Assembly: GCA_951800155.1 (NCBI GenBank)
Contig: CATOJL010000062.1
Coordinates: 1-8,112 of the forward strand
Source of the DNA: an uncultured Bacilli bacterium
Lineage (GTDB): Bacteria; Bacillota_I; Bacilli_A; RF39; UBA660
Direction: 5' to 3'
Length of the DNA stretch: 8,112 nt
Positions 1 through 7,150 of the stretch are shown here, piece after piece (the stretch's first letter is position 1; each line of letters opens with the position of its first letter). The notes beneath the pieces were generated by a model. The model did not search any database. It was not told the DNA's origin and saw only the letters and a list, made by a program, of their open reading frames with translations. The position numbers and the translations under genes are program-made.

Positions 1-43
1 TTTTTTTAAATTCTTCATCATATGTTTTATGCTCTTTTTTCAT
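1..43 (-). CDS. 5' end of a gene leaving the window, product unknown
   Basis: Only the first 14 codons are inside the window, reading MKKEHKTYDEEFKK on the minus strand from an ATG at 43-41. The start is supported by a full AAGGAGG ribosome site at 60-54, ten bases before the ATG, and by a well-placed promoter at 107-77. The short TYDEEFKK stretch resembles the beginning of some transposase HTH subunits (the IS3/IS911 OrfA type, where an aromatic-x-EEFK motif is common), but 14 residues cannot settle this. A perfect palindrome over the promoter would fit a regulated or self-regulated gene equally well. It follows the FemABX gene in the same direction but is separated from it by a terminator, so it is probably its own transcription unit. 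Confidence 0.55.
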   Translation of the reverse strand, partial: MKKEHKTYDEEFKK

Positions 44-67
44 AGACACTTTTCCTCCTTATTTTTA

Positions 68-107
68 GGTATACCTAGTATACCATCACTAAAGTTTTTC
101 GTGTCTA
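68..107 (-). promoter_or_regulatory. Promoter with overlapping 7-3-7 palindromic operator
   Basis: On the minus strand a TAGACA -35 (107-102) lies 19 bases from a TATACT -10 (82-77), which is preceded by TGG, giving an extended -10. The transcript should start near 70. A perfect inverted repeat, GGTATAC-CTA-GTATACC on the plus strand, occupies 68-84 and therefore covers the -10 and the likely start site. A protein bound there would block RNA polymerase, so a repressor site is the natural reading. The bound regulator cannot be named from the sequence; autoregulation by the downstream gene is one possibility. Confidence 0.6.
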
Positions 108-272
108 TATATCTATCCTAACACCAATATAAGAAGTGTCTTATGGATGAAGTTTTCTTTCTTCTCATTTTATTGTTCGTAAAAAGTAAAATTTTTTCAT
201 ATAACCTGTTTTGTTCTTTATAGTATACATTTAGTTTCTTCCCTTGTACCAATATAAATGCAAGAAGAGAAT

Positions 273-307
273 CAAAAAAGACATATTGCTATTTTTTCAA
301 TATGTCT
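273..307 (-). terminator. Intrinsic terminator overlapping the end of the FemABX gene
   Basis: On the minus strand, AGACATATTG (307-298) pairs perfectly with CAATATGTCT (288-279) around a 9-base loop, and a run of T follows at 279-274. The stem uses the last codons of the FemABX gene (Asp-Ile-Leu), and the TAG stop at 291-289 lies in the loop, so coding and termination share the same bases. The stem is AT-rich (three G-C pairs), so its efficiency is uncertain, but its length and T-tail are typical. Confidence 0.75.
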
Positions 308-1536
308 GGAATAGGGGATATGGTTTTCTTTAAAAGATAGAGCGGATGATTGACAACGAGTTCTAAATCTCCCATATATTCAACAGCATAAGCATTAAAA
401 TTGAGTTTAAATTGATTTAATCCAGCATATTTATTCTCTTTTAATGTGACTTGGGCAATGCCTCCTAAGTGTAAGGTCTTATATCCTTCATTTGCGTATT
501 TCTCACATAATTTCCAAATAAGTAAATGTTTCGCATTCAAAGATTTATATTTTGGATTATAGCCATCCATAAAAAGAGTGACTTCTTTTTTATTCTTTAT
601 CACAAAAACAGAGGAAGTAATAATACCATTTGGATTGTTTTGAAGAAGTTCTGTTGCTTCTATTAAATCTTGTTTTTTTGTTTCTAATATTTTGTCTTGC
701 TTTATTTTCTCACCAATCCACTTTTCACGATGTTCTTTATCCGTATTAATTTTATTTAAAATAAGCAAGTAATTTGTATTTGCTTTTTGATATTCTTCTT
801 GCATATATTTTAAATAAGCAACAGTATCTAATTTTGTATAGAAAAATGCAGCCTTATTTTTTCTATTAAAATATTTATAAGCATTTTTAAAATACACTAA
901 ATCCCTTGGGTATTTATTTTGGGTATGCATGTATAAATAATCTAGTTCTCTTTCTGTTCCCATATGTACTTTTATACCTATTTTCGCAGCAGTTCTAATT
1001 TTTGTTCGATATTCTTTTTTGATATTTTTGAAGATTTCATAGTAGGGTTTATTTAAGTCAATCATGGCGACAAATCGTGGTTTCATTGCTTCAAAATAAG
1101 CATTGTAACCTAAATGTTTATATCTTAGCTTTTTTAGATTTTTAAATATAGAATCATAAGCTTCATTTTTGAAAAATTCTCCCTTTTTCATATCATAAGT
1201 ATTTTTAATGCATAAAGGGTTTAGTCGAATCGACATAATGCCACGATTATTCAAGTATTGCTTTGTTAATTTAGTAAAAATTTTTAAAAGAGAGGGATTT
1301 GTATAATCAATTAGAAATCCCCGTGGAGCATAAGCTATTTTATATTTCGTTCCTTTTTCGATTAAAAAGACAGAAGCAGCAATCACTTTCTCCTTTTCTT
1401 TTAATCCAAGTAGAATACTATCAAATCCTTCTGTATTCATAAGAAGTGCATATTCTACTGTTTGATAAATAGAAGATAGAGGATATGTATCAATAAACAT
1501 TTGAAATTCATCATTGGTAAGTTCTGAAATTTTCAT
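289..1536 (-). CDS. FemABX-family peptidoglycan bridge aminoacyltransferase
   Basis: This family transfers an amino acid (Gly, Ser or Ala) from aminoacyl-tRNA to the lysine side chain, or the growing cross-bridge, of lipid-linked peptidoglycan precursor at the inner face of the membrane. The 415-residue length matches FemA, FemB and MurM. Visible landmarks are YAPRG (69-73) in the first GNAT-like half, a basic stretch around KIRTAAKIGIKV (179-190), a charged helical segment at about 243-300 corresponding to the tRNA-synthetase-like coiled-coil arm of FemA, then NAKHLLIWK (334-342), LHLGGI (355-360) and GLNQFKLNF (372-380) in the second GNAT-like half. The coiled-coil arm favours the FemA/FemB/MurM shape over the arm-less Weissella FemX shape. 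The start follows an AAAGGATG ribosome site at 1551-1544. It is divergent from murD, another peptidoglycan gene. Which amino acid it adds, and at which bridge position, cannot be read from the sequence. Confidence 0.9.
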   Translation of the reverse strand: MKISELTNDEFQMFIDTYPLSSIYQTVEYALLMNTEGFDSILLGLKEKEKVIAASVFLIEKGTKYKIAYAPRGFLIDYTNPSLLKIFTKLTKQYLNNRGIMSIRLNPLCIKNTYDMKKGEFFKNEAYDSIFKNLKKLRYKHLGYNAYFEAMKPRFVAMIDLNKPYYEIFKNIKKEYRTKIRTAAKIGIKVHMGTERELDYLYMHTQNKYPRDLVYFKNAYKYFNRKNKAAFFYTKLDTVAYLKYMQEEYQKANTNYLLILNKINTDKEHREKWIGEKIKQDKILETKKQDLIEATELLQNNPNGIITSSVFVIKNKKEVTLFMDGYNPKYKSLNAKHLLIWKLCEKYANEGYKTLHLGGIAQVTLKENKYAGLNQFKLNFNAYAVEYMGDLELVVNHPLYLLKKTISPIPDILKK

Positions 1537-1597
1537 ATAAAGTCATCCTTTCTTTTCAATAAAGATCGTATAAAAGAGGCAAATTACCTATCAAAGT

Positions 1598-1606
1598 ATT
1601 ATAACA
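1598..1606 (-). promoter_or_regulatory. Extended -10 promoter of the FemABX gene
   Basis: On the minus strand a perfect TATAAT (1603-1598) is preceded by TGT (1606-1604), forming an extended -10. The -35 position (about 1626-1621, TATATA) is poor, which is usual for extended -10 promoters. Transcription would start near 1591, giving a leader of about 55 bases that contains the ribosome site. Confidence 0.6.
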
Positions 1607-1634
1607 TAAACAGGGAAAAATATATAGTTTTTCC

Positions 1635-1663
1635 TTAACAAAAAGAAAAATATTTGGTACAAT
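1635..1663 (+). promoter_or_regulatory. murD promoter, TTAACA-N17-TACAAT
   Basis: TTAACA (1635-1640) and TACAAT (1658-1663) are separated by the optimal 17 bases, with TGG just before the -10. The predicted start near 1670 is only about 9 bases from the murD ATG at 1679 and falls inside the apparent ribosome site AAGGGGTG (1666-1673). The transcript would therefore be almost leaderless unless another promoter is used. Confidence 0.7.
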
Positions 1664-1678
1664 AAAAGGGGTGTTATT

Positions 1679-3001
1679 ATGTTTGAAAAGAAAAAAATTT
1701 TTGTCTTTGGAATGGCAAGAAGTGGATATGAAATATCGAAAGTATTATTAAAAAAAGGGTGTATGGTTTTAACTGTAGATGCGAAAGAACAAAAAAGGGA
1801 ACATGTTTTGGAGATAGGAAGTCTTGGAGGAGAAGTGATTATTACAGAAAATCCAAGTTCTTATTTAGATGATACATTTGACTATATGGTTAAGAATCCG
1901 GGAATTAAATACGATCATCCTTGTGTTTTAAAAGCAAAAGAATTAGGGATTCCTATAGTCAATGAAGTAGAAGTGAGTTACCATATGCTTCCTGAAGTAT
2001 TTCTTATAGCTGTGACAGGAAGTAATGGAAAAACGACAACGACAACACTGATTCATGAGATATTAAAAGAAGCTTTGGTTCCTGTTCATTTAGGAGGAAA
2101 TATAGGACTTCCAGTAGCAAGTATTCTTGAAAATATTAAAAAAGGAGAGGTTCTTCTTTTAGAAATATCAGATCATCAACTATGTGACATGTACGATTTT
2201 AAAACGAACATCAGTGTGTTTACAAATGTCAGTCCAACGCATTTGGATTTTCATGATTCCTATGAAACATACAAAAAAATGAAAATGCGTATTTTTAATC
2301 ACCATACAAAAGCAGATATTGCTATTTTAAATGGAGAAAATGAAGAAATGTTGGAACTTACAAAGGAAATTCCCTCTTCTAAAAAATATTTTGGTATGGA
2401 TAAAACAAAAGATATTTATTTAGAAAATGATGAAATTGTTTGTCCCAATTATTTGACTTTAAATACAAAGGAATGTATTTTGACAGGGAAGCATAATTAT
2501 GAAAATATGATGGCTGCTATTTTAGTTTGTAAAAGTATGCAGATTGATGCAAAAGTCGTTTCAAAAGTTTTAAAGGAATTTAAAGGTGTTTCTCATCGTT
2601 TAGAGTTTGTATGTGAAAAAAATGGAGTTTCTATTTTTAATGATTCAAAATCAACGAATAATGTAGCAACGATTACTGCTTTAAAAGCATTTGAAAACCC
2701 AGTCCTTTTATTGTTAGGAGGACTGGATCGAGGGCAAAATTATGAGGAATTACTTCCTTTTATGAAAAAGGTAAAAAAGGTATATTGTTTTGGAGAAACA
2801 AAAGAAAAAATAAGTAATTTTTGTTTAGAAAATCAGATAGAATGCGGTGTTTATGAAACTTTAAAAAAAGCAACACTTGCCGCTTTAAAAGAGGCGAAGG
2901 AGAAAGATACCTTGTTATTATCTCCTGCCCATGCATCGTGGGATCAATATGCTTGTTTTGAAGATCGTGGGGATGAGTTTAAGAAAATTGTTACCGATTA
3001 A
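1679..3001 (+). CDS. murD: UDP-N-acetylmuramoyl-L-alanine--D-glutamate ligase
   Basis: MurD is a cytoplasmic Mur ligase that uses ATP to add D-glutamate to UDP-MurNAc-L-Ala, the second peptide step of peptidoglycan synthesis. The 440 residues match the family. Visible features: an N-terminal Rossmann region with FGMARSG (10-16); NPGI (73-76); the ATP P-loop GSNGKTT (114-120); GGNIG (139-143); E162 and S164 in EISDHQL; H188 in SPTHLDFH; K202, the expected carbamylated lysine; HRLEF (306-310); NDSKSTN (321-327); LLGGLDRG (345-352); and the C-terminal SPAHASWDQ...FEDRGDEF (415-434), which is specific to MurD among Mur ligases. Two segments differ from the usual LSSFQL and DHLD wording (here ISDHQL and THLD), although the key Glu, Ser and His remain. 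It is divergent from the FemABX gene. No clear terminator follows, so readthrough into eno is likely. Confidence 0.96.
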   Translation: MFEKKKIFVFGMARSGYEISKVLLKKGCMVLTVDAKEQKREHVLEIGSLGGEVIITENPSSYLDDTFDYMVKNPGIKYDHPCVLKAKELGIPIVNEVEVSYHMLPEVFLIAVTGSNGKTTTTTLIHEILKEALVPVHLGGNIGLPVASILENIKKGEVLLLEISDHQLCDMYDFKTNISVFTNVSPTHLDFHDSYETYKKMKMRIFNHHTKADIAILNGENEEMLELTKEIPSSKKYFGMDKTKDIYLENDEIVCPNYLTLNTKECILTGKHNYENMMAAILVCKSMQIDAKVVSKVLKEFKGVSHRLEFVCEKNGVSIFNDSKSTNNVATITALKAFENPVLLLLGGLDRGQNYEELLPFMKKVKKVYCFGETKEKISNFCLENQIECGVYETLKKATLAALKEAKEKDTLLLSPAHASWDQYACFEDRGDEFKKIVTD

Positions 3002-3047
3002 AATCCAAGTTTTTTCTTTTTCTGCTTTATAAGGCTTCTTCTTTGCA

Positions 3048-3076
3048 TTTACAAAGGTAGAGGAAAATGGTAAAAT
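3048..3076 (+). promoter_or_regulatory. eno promoter, TTTACA-N17-TAAAAT
   Basis: TTTACA (3048-3053) lies exactly 17 bases from TAAAAT (3071-3076), which is preceded by TGG. The start would be near 3083, leaving a leader of about 23 bases that contains the GGAGGATG ribosome site (3091-3098). The small inverted repeat CTTTG/CAAAG (3041-3045, 3052-3056) overlaps the -35; it is too weak to be a terminator for murD. Confidence 0.75.
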
Positions 3077-3105
3077 GAGTACATAAGATAGGAGGATGAA
3101 GGTTT

Positions 3106-4344
3106 ATGAAAATTGAAAATATAAGAGGAAGAGAAGTATTAGATTCTAGAGGAAATCCAACAGTAGAAGTGGATGTCCTTTTAGAAAACGGAGTTATGGG
3201 ACGTGCCATTGTTCCATCGGGTGCATCTACTGGAGAAAGAGAAGCATTAGAATTACGTGATGGTGGAGAAAGATACATGGGAAAAGGGGTTTTAAAAGCA
3301 GTTTCTCATGTGAATGGGCCACTACGCGATGCTATTGTTGGTATGGATGTATTTGATCAAGAAGCCATTGATAAAAAGATGATCGCTTTGGATGGAACAG
3401 ATGCAAAATCTACTTATGGAGCAAATGCGATTTTAGGCATTTCGATGGCTGTTTTAAAAGCGGCTGCTTTAGCCAAAGGACTTCCCCTTTATCAATATGT
3501 AGGAGAGGGAAGAACACTTCCATATCCTATGATGAATATCATTAATGGGGGAGCCCATGCGGATAATAAATTAGATTTTCAAGAATTTATGATTATTCCA
3601 CAGGCAAATACATTAAAAGAAAGAGTACAAATTGGTGCAGAAGTATTTCATACACTAAAGAAAGTTTTAAATGAGAAAGGTCTGGCAACAGCGGTAGGGG
3701 ATGAAGGCGGTTTTGCCCCAGACTTAAAAAGCAATGAAGAAGGATTTGAATTGATTGTAGAAGCAATTCAAAAAGCAGGTTATGTACCAGGAGTGGATGT
3801 TTGTTTAGGAATAGATGTGGCAGCTTCTGAATTCTTTGATAAGAGTCTTGGTAAATATAAGTTTCATTGGTCAACAGGAGAGGAATTTACGACTGATGAA
3901 CTCATTGATTTTTATGAAGAATTAGTTTCTAAATATCCGATTATCTCTATAGAAGATCCTGTAGATGAAAATGATTGGGAAGGATTTACAAAAGTAACAG
4001 AACGTTTAGGAGATAAAGTGCAACTCGTAGGGGATGATTTATTTGTTACGAATCAAAAATACTTACAAATGGGTATTGATAAAAAGGCGGGAAATGCCAT
4101 TTTACTAAAAGTAAACCAAATTGGAACAATTACAGAAACTTTAGAAACAATTGCCTTGGCTAAAAAAGCAGGATATAAAACTGTTTTATCTCATCGTAGT
4201 GGTGAAACAGAAGATACAACGATTGCTGATTTAGTTGTAGGATTGGATTTAGGACAAATTAAGACAGGTTCTATGTCAAGAACGGACCGTGTTTGTAAAT
4301 ATAACCAATTAATCCGTATTGAAGAAGAGATTGAAAATAGTTAG
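3106..4344 (+). CDS. eno: Enolase (phosphopyruvate hydratase)
   Basis: Enolase interconverts 2-phosphoglycerate and phosphoenolpyruvate in glycolysis, using two Mg ions. The whole family pattern is present: REVLDSRGNPTVE (9-21), the mobile loop SGAST (38-42), INGGAHADN (146-154) with catalytic H151, QE160, GDEGGFAP with E200 as the expected general acid side, Mg ligands D237, E283 and D310, the general base K335 in ILLKVNQIGT, SHRSGETED (362-370) with H363, and K386 in IKTGS. At 412 residues it is slightly shorter than the usual 430 or so; the difference is mostly a short C-terminal tail ending just after RIEEE. The start is fixed by the GGAGGATG ribosome site. Here eno stands apart from the common gap-pgk-tpi-gpm-eno cluster, next to murD, and has its own promoter and terminator, as expected for a highly expressed housekeeping gene. 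Confidence 0.98.
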   Translation: MKIENIRGREVLDSRGNPTVEVDVLLENGVMGRAIVPSGASTGEREALELRDGGERYMGKGVLKAVSHVNGPLRDAIVGMDVFDQEAIDKKMIALDGTDAKSTYGANAILGISMAVLKAAALAKGLPLYQYVGEGRTLPYPMMNIINGGAHADNKLDFQEFMIIPQANTLKERVQIGAEVFHTLKKVLNEKGLATAVGDEGGFAPDLKSNEEGFELIVEAIQKAGYVPGVDVCLGIDVAASEFFDKSLGKYKFHWSTGEEFTTDELIDFYEELVSKYPIISIEDPVDENDWEGFTKVTERLGDKVQLVGDDLFVTNQKYLQMGIDKKAGNAILLKVNQIGTITETLETIALAKKAGYKTVLSHRSGETEDTTIADLVVGLDLGQIKTGSMSRTDRVCKYNQLIRIEEEIENS

Positions 4345-4347
4345 TTT

Positions 4348-4373
4348 AAAAAATCGCAGAGATGCGGTTTTTT
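4348..4373 (+). terminator. Intrinsic terminator after eno
   Basis: ATCGCA-GAGA-TGCGGT forms a stem with a GNRA-type GAGA tetraloop (4359-4362). The stem contains one T-G wobble and is extended by A-tract to T-tract pairing (4348-4353 with 4368-4373). The T run follows directly. It begins four bases after the eno stop codon. The A run upstream could also let it act weakly on the opposite strand. Confidence 0.88.
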
Positions 4374-4442
4374 GTTGAATTGATTAAAATTTGATGTGCA
4401 TCACTCTCTTTATATGTTTATTATAAAAAATAAGCTAAAACC

Positions 4443-4471
4443 TTGTTTGGAAAAATTTTTAATGGTACAAT
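4443..4471 (+). promoter_or_regulatory. Promoter of the VWA/J-protein unit, TTGTTT-N17-TACAAT
   Basis: TTGTTT (4443-4448) and TACAAT (4466-4471) have the optimal 17-base spacer, with TGG before the -10. The predicted start near 4478 leaves a leader of about 23 bases with the AAAGGGAT ribosome site (4487-4494). Further upstream TGATG-tg-CATCA (4392-4403) is a short imperfect palindrome that might be an operator, but it is too weak to call. Confidence 0.65.
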
Positions 4472-4500
4472 AAATTTCATTAAGAGAAAGGGATGAATGT

Positions 4501-5367
4501 ATGAGTTCTTTAATAGAAGAATTAAGAAAAAGAAATACTATGACAGCAAAACAAAAGCAAGAAATAGCATGTTCAGAGAAAAACAGTACAGGTTTAAAAG
4601 CATTACAGAAAATGAGTAATAATCTAATGAAAAAGAGTAAAGAAGATTTTGAACAACAACTAAATACGATTGGAAGCAAGATTATTAAGGAAACTTCAAA
4701 AGTATATCATGAACAAAAAATAGAAGTTTTATTTTTAATTGATAAAAGCGGTTCATGTAGAGGAACAGAGATGGCAACGTGCAAATCATATGACCATTTA
4801 ATTGCACAAGAAAAAAAGGAAAATTTTCCAACCATTGTAACAAATGTGCTTTTTGCTGGTGAACAACAGGAAGTTGCATTTAGAAAGAATATAGGACAGG
4901 TAGACCCTTTAAAATATCGTGCAAATGGAGATTCTACTGCAATCTATGATACAATATGTACCTATATTAACAAAATCATGAATGCGCAGTTGAATGATGA
5001 AAACAAACCTAAAAAGACTATTGTCGCTATTATGACTGATGGACTTGATAATGCTAGTGTACATTTTACAGAAAGTGACACATATAAATTAGTAGAGATG
5101 GCTAAAAAAAGAGGATGGGAATTTATTTTTTTAGGAGCTATGGAAAATGCATATCAGGTGGGAGTCTCTTTAGGAATGCATCCAGATCATATTGCTCAAA
5201 TTGATATGTCTGATGAGGGAATGGTTGCCAATTTTCAGGCAATTGAAGAAGCTATTCAATCGGTTAGAAAAAGTGGTAAAATTGATTCTTCATGGAAAAG
5301 GGGTATACAAGATTTATCCTTGGAAGATAAGGATCAGGCTAAAAGACTAAGATTGGATGTGAAATAA
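4501..5367 (+). CDS. VWA-domain protein with complete MIDAS metal site
   Basis: This is a 288-residue cytoplasmic protein with no signal peptide or membrane segment. Residues 1-70 are charged and helical; a von Willebrand factor A domain spans about 74-255. The metal-ion-dependent adhesion site is intact: D81-x-S83-x-S85 after the hydrophobic strand VLFLI, T146 in GDSTAIYD, and D180 in IMTDG. The strand and turn around WEFIFLGAMENA (206-217) is typical of a bacterial VWA subgroup that includes YegL-like and TerY-like proteins. Such intracellular VWA proteins usually act as metal-dependent protein-binding modules and are often encoded beside chaperones, AAA ATPases or kinase/phosphatase pairs. 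Here the next gene, one base downstream, encodes a J-domain protein, so the two probably work together and are translationally coupled. The exact partner and role are unknown. The start follows AAAGGGAT (4487-4494). Confidence 0.85.
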   Translation: MSSLIEELRKRNTMTAKQKQEIACSEKNSTGLKALQKMSNNLMKKSKEDFEQQLNTIGSKIIKETSKVYHEQKIEVLFLIDKSGSCRGTEMATCKSYDHLIAQEKKENFPTIVTNVLFAGEQQEVAFRKNIGQVDPLKYRANGDSTAIYDTICTYINKIMNAQLNDENKPKKTIVAIMTDGLDNASVHFTESDTYKLVEMAKKRGWEFIFLGAMENAYQVGVSLGMHPDHIAQIDMSDEGMVANFQAIEEAIQSVRKSGKIDSSWKRGIQDLSLEDKDQAKRLRLDVK

Positions 5368-5368
5368 A

Positions 5369-7150
5369 ATGAGTGATTGGGAAAATCATTGGGTAGATTA
5401 TTATAAAATATTGGAAGTGAGCCGAAATGCTAATTTTAATCAAATTAAGAAAAAGTATCGTAAGTTAATGCGTAAGTACCATCCTGATAATTATAGGGGA
5501 GAAGATATTGCAAAAATGGCGCAACTTATTAATGAAGCATATGGGGTTTTATCTAATCCAGAAAAAAGGAAAGCGTATGATTTAGAATATAATAGGAGAT
5601 TAGCCTCAGATACGAGTAACACTACATCTCAGTCTATGGAAGAAGATATGAAACATTATACAGAAGAAGAACAAAAATTCGCAAAAGCTGTAGCACTCAA
5701 AAGTATTGTGGAGAAAGAACTAGAAAAAGCAACCATAGTAATTGATGCAAAAAACGAAATTATATATAGTGCTTATGATGTAGGTGTGGATAAATTTGCT
5801 TATTACAAAAATGTAAAAGAATTTGTGACTATGGCAAATGAATATGATAAGGAATTATATGATTTATGTGACTTATGTTATAAGTATGAACTTTTTTCTG
5901 AAATAGAGGCAATTAATGAAGTCATTGTATTTTTAGAGGAGAACATTAAAGATATTCCGCTAAGCCCAAGAGAAGCAATAAGATTTATGGAGGAAGAGGC
6001 AAGGAAAGAAAATTTATTATCTATGTGTAAAAAGAAAACAGAAGAGGTAGAAGAAACAATTCAAGATATTGAAACGTTATTTCAAAATGTTCACTTGAGA
6101 CAAATATCACATATAGAGTACAATCAATTTTCAGAAAAAGTTTTAATAAATGCCCAAGAAGTGATTTCAACAGGAAAACAACTTATACTTCTTTTAACAA
6201 AAAATCATTTAGAAAATACAGACTTAGAAACAATTCTAGGTAAGTTAGGGGCACTAGTAAAAACGTGGCCAGAAGATTATGAAGCGGCAAGTAAGGTAGG
6301 AAAATATATTCTTACAAAAACGAATTTAACTATTATTTTAAGCCAATATGAAGAGTATACAAAAAAGATGCAGAAGATTATTGGGGTTATAAAAAGACAT
6401 CCTACGAATCATCATGTAGAATTATTGTATAACCATGCTAAAAAATTATCGAAAGAGATTACAAAAAAGTTACAAGAGGCTTTACAACAAAATCAGGTAG
6501 AGCAATCGATACAAGATATAGTAGATAAGGCATATTTGTTATCCGAAGAGGCAAAACAAATCTATACAGATGCAAATGAACAATCCAAAAAGGCAGATAT
6601 AATCTACAGTACAAGAGAGAAATATACATATACAAATAAAGAGATAGAAGCTTTACTTAAAGAAGTTACAAGCCAATTTGATAAGGGAAAATCTTTAGAG
6701 CTACTTAAAGAAGCAGGTTATTATTTACATACATTAGAAGAAATAAATATATTGCATAATGATTGGATAAAGCAAATTCGACTTTTAAAATCTGATATGG
6801 AAAAAGTGAATCAATATGATGTAGAAATAGATAAAATGATGGAAACAATTCAAGAGATTATAGGAAATTACCAATCCATTATGGAGTTTGATGTGAGTAC
6901 ATTAAAAGAAAAGGATATGAATACTTCTTTTTTGGAATCACTTTTTGTATGGCTTGTTTTTACTTTATTAGAAGGAATTGCAGCAACTTTGTGTAACTTT
7001 GAAGAAGTATTACCTCTTCTTGCTATTTTAACAGGAGTAATTGTTGTTTCTTCAGACTATGACGCAAGAAGTTCTATAAACAACTATCAACAGAAGAAAG
7101 AAGAGTATTGTAAGAAATATATTGACTTAAAAGAAGGGAGAATATTATAG
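5369..7150 (+). CDS. J-domain protein with helical body and C-terminal membrane hairpin
   Basis: The 593-residue protein begins with a J domain at about 8-75: DYYKILEV, basic helix II (KKKYRKLMRKY), the essential HPD at 38-40, and helix III/IV with INEAYGVLSNPEKRKAYD. J domains recruit Hsp70 (DnaK) and stimulate its ATPase. The Gly/Phe, zinc-finger and substrate-binding domains of true DnaJ are missing, so this is a type III (specialised) J-protein, not the housekeeping dnaJ. A low-complexity Ser/Thr linker (79-90) leads to a long charged, largely helical body (about 95-515). Two hydrophobic stretches, about 523-541 and 547-562, separated by a short acidic turn (NFEEV), look like a membrane hairpin, followed by a charged tail. 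Both ends would then be cytoplasmic. It starts one base after the VWA stop codon, with a weak GGATG site inside that gene. The stop lies within an overlapping open frame (7131-7352), so a frameshifted C-terminus is possible. Confidence 0.85.
   Translation: MSDWENHWVDYYKILEVSRNANFNQIKKKYRKLMRKYHPDNYRGEDIAKMAQLINEAYGVLSNPEKRKAYDLEYNRRLASDTSNTTSQSMEEDMKHYTEEEQKFAKAVALKSIVEKELEKATIVIDAKNEIIYSAYDVGVDKFAYYKNVKEFVTMANEYDKELYDLCDLCYKYELFSEIEAINEVIVFLEENIKDIPLSPREAIRFMEEEARKENLLSMCKKKTEEVEETIQDIETLFQNVHLRQISHIEYNQFSEKVLINAQEVISTGKQLILLLTKNHLENTDLETILGKLGALVKTWPEDYEAASKVGKYILTKTNLTIILSQYEEYTKKMQKIIGVIKRHPTNHHVELLYNHAKKLSKEITKKLQEALQQNQVEQSIQDIVDKAYLLSEEAKQIYTDANEQSKKADIIYSTREKYTYTNKEIEALLKEVTSQFDKGKSLELLKEAGYYLHTLEEINILHNDWIKQIRLLKSDMEKVNQYDVEIDKMMETIQEIIGNYQSIMEFDVSTLKEKDMNTSFLESLFVWLVFTLLEGIAATLCNFEEVLPLLAILTGVIVVSSDYDARSSINNYQQKKEEYCKKYIDLKEGRIL

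Noticed and set aside
143..223. A 26-residue hydrophobic open frame on the plus strand starting MDEVFFLLILLFV.
   Set aside because: No good ribosome site or promoter, and AT-rich sequence easily produces Phe/Leu/Ile-rich frames by chance.
123..257. ACCAATATAA occurs twice (123-132 and 248-257).
   Set aside because: A single 10-base A/T-rich repeat pair without further structure is likely chance; no mobile-element ends are visible.
3002..3060. A terminator for murD in the T-rich stretch after its stop codon.
   Set aside because: T runs are present but no stem precedes them; the CTTTG/CAAAG repeat is short and overlaps the eno -35.
3027..3278. Minus-strand open frame across the eno start.
   Set aside because: It is antisense to the well-supported start and promoter of eno and has no ribosome site or family features.
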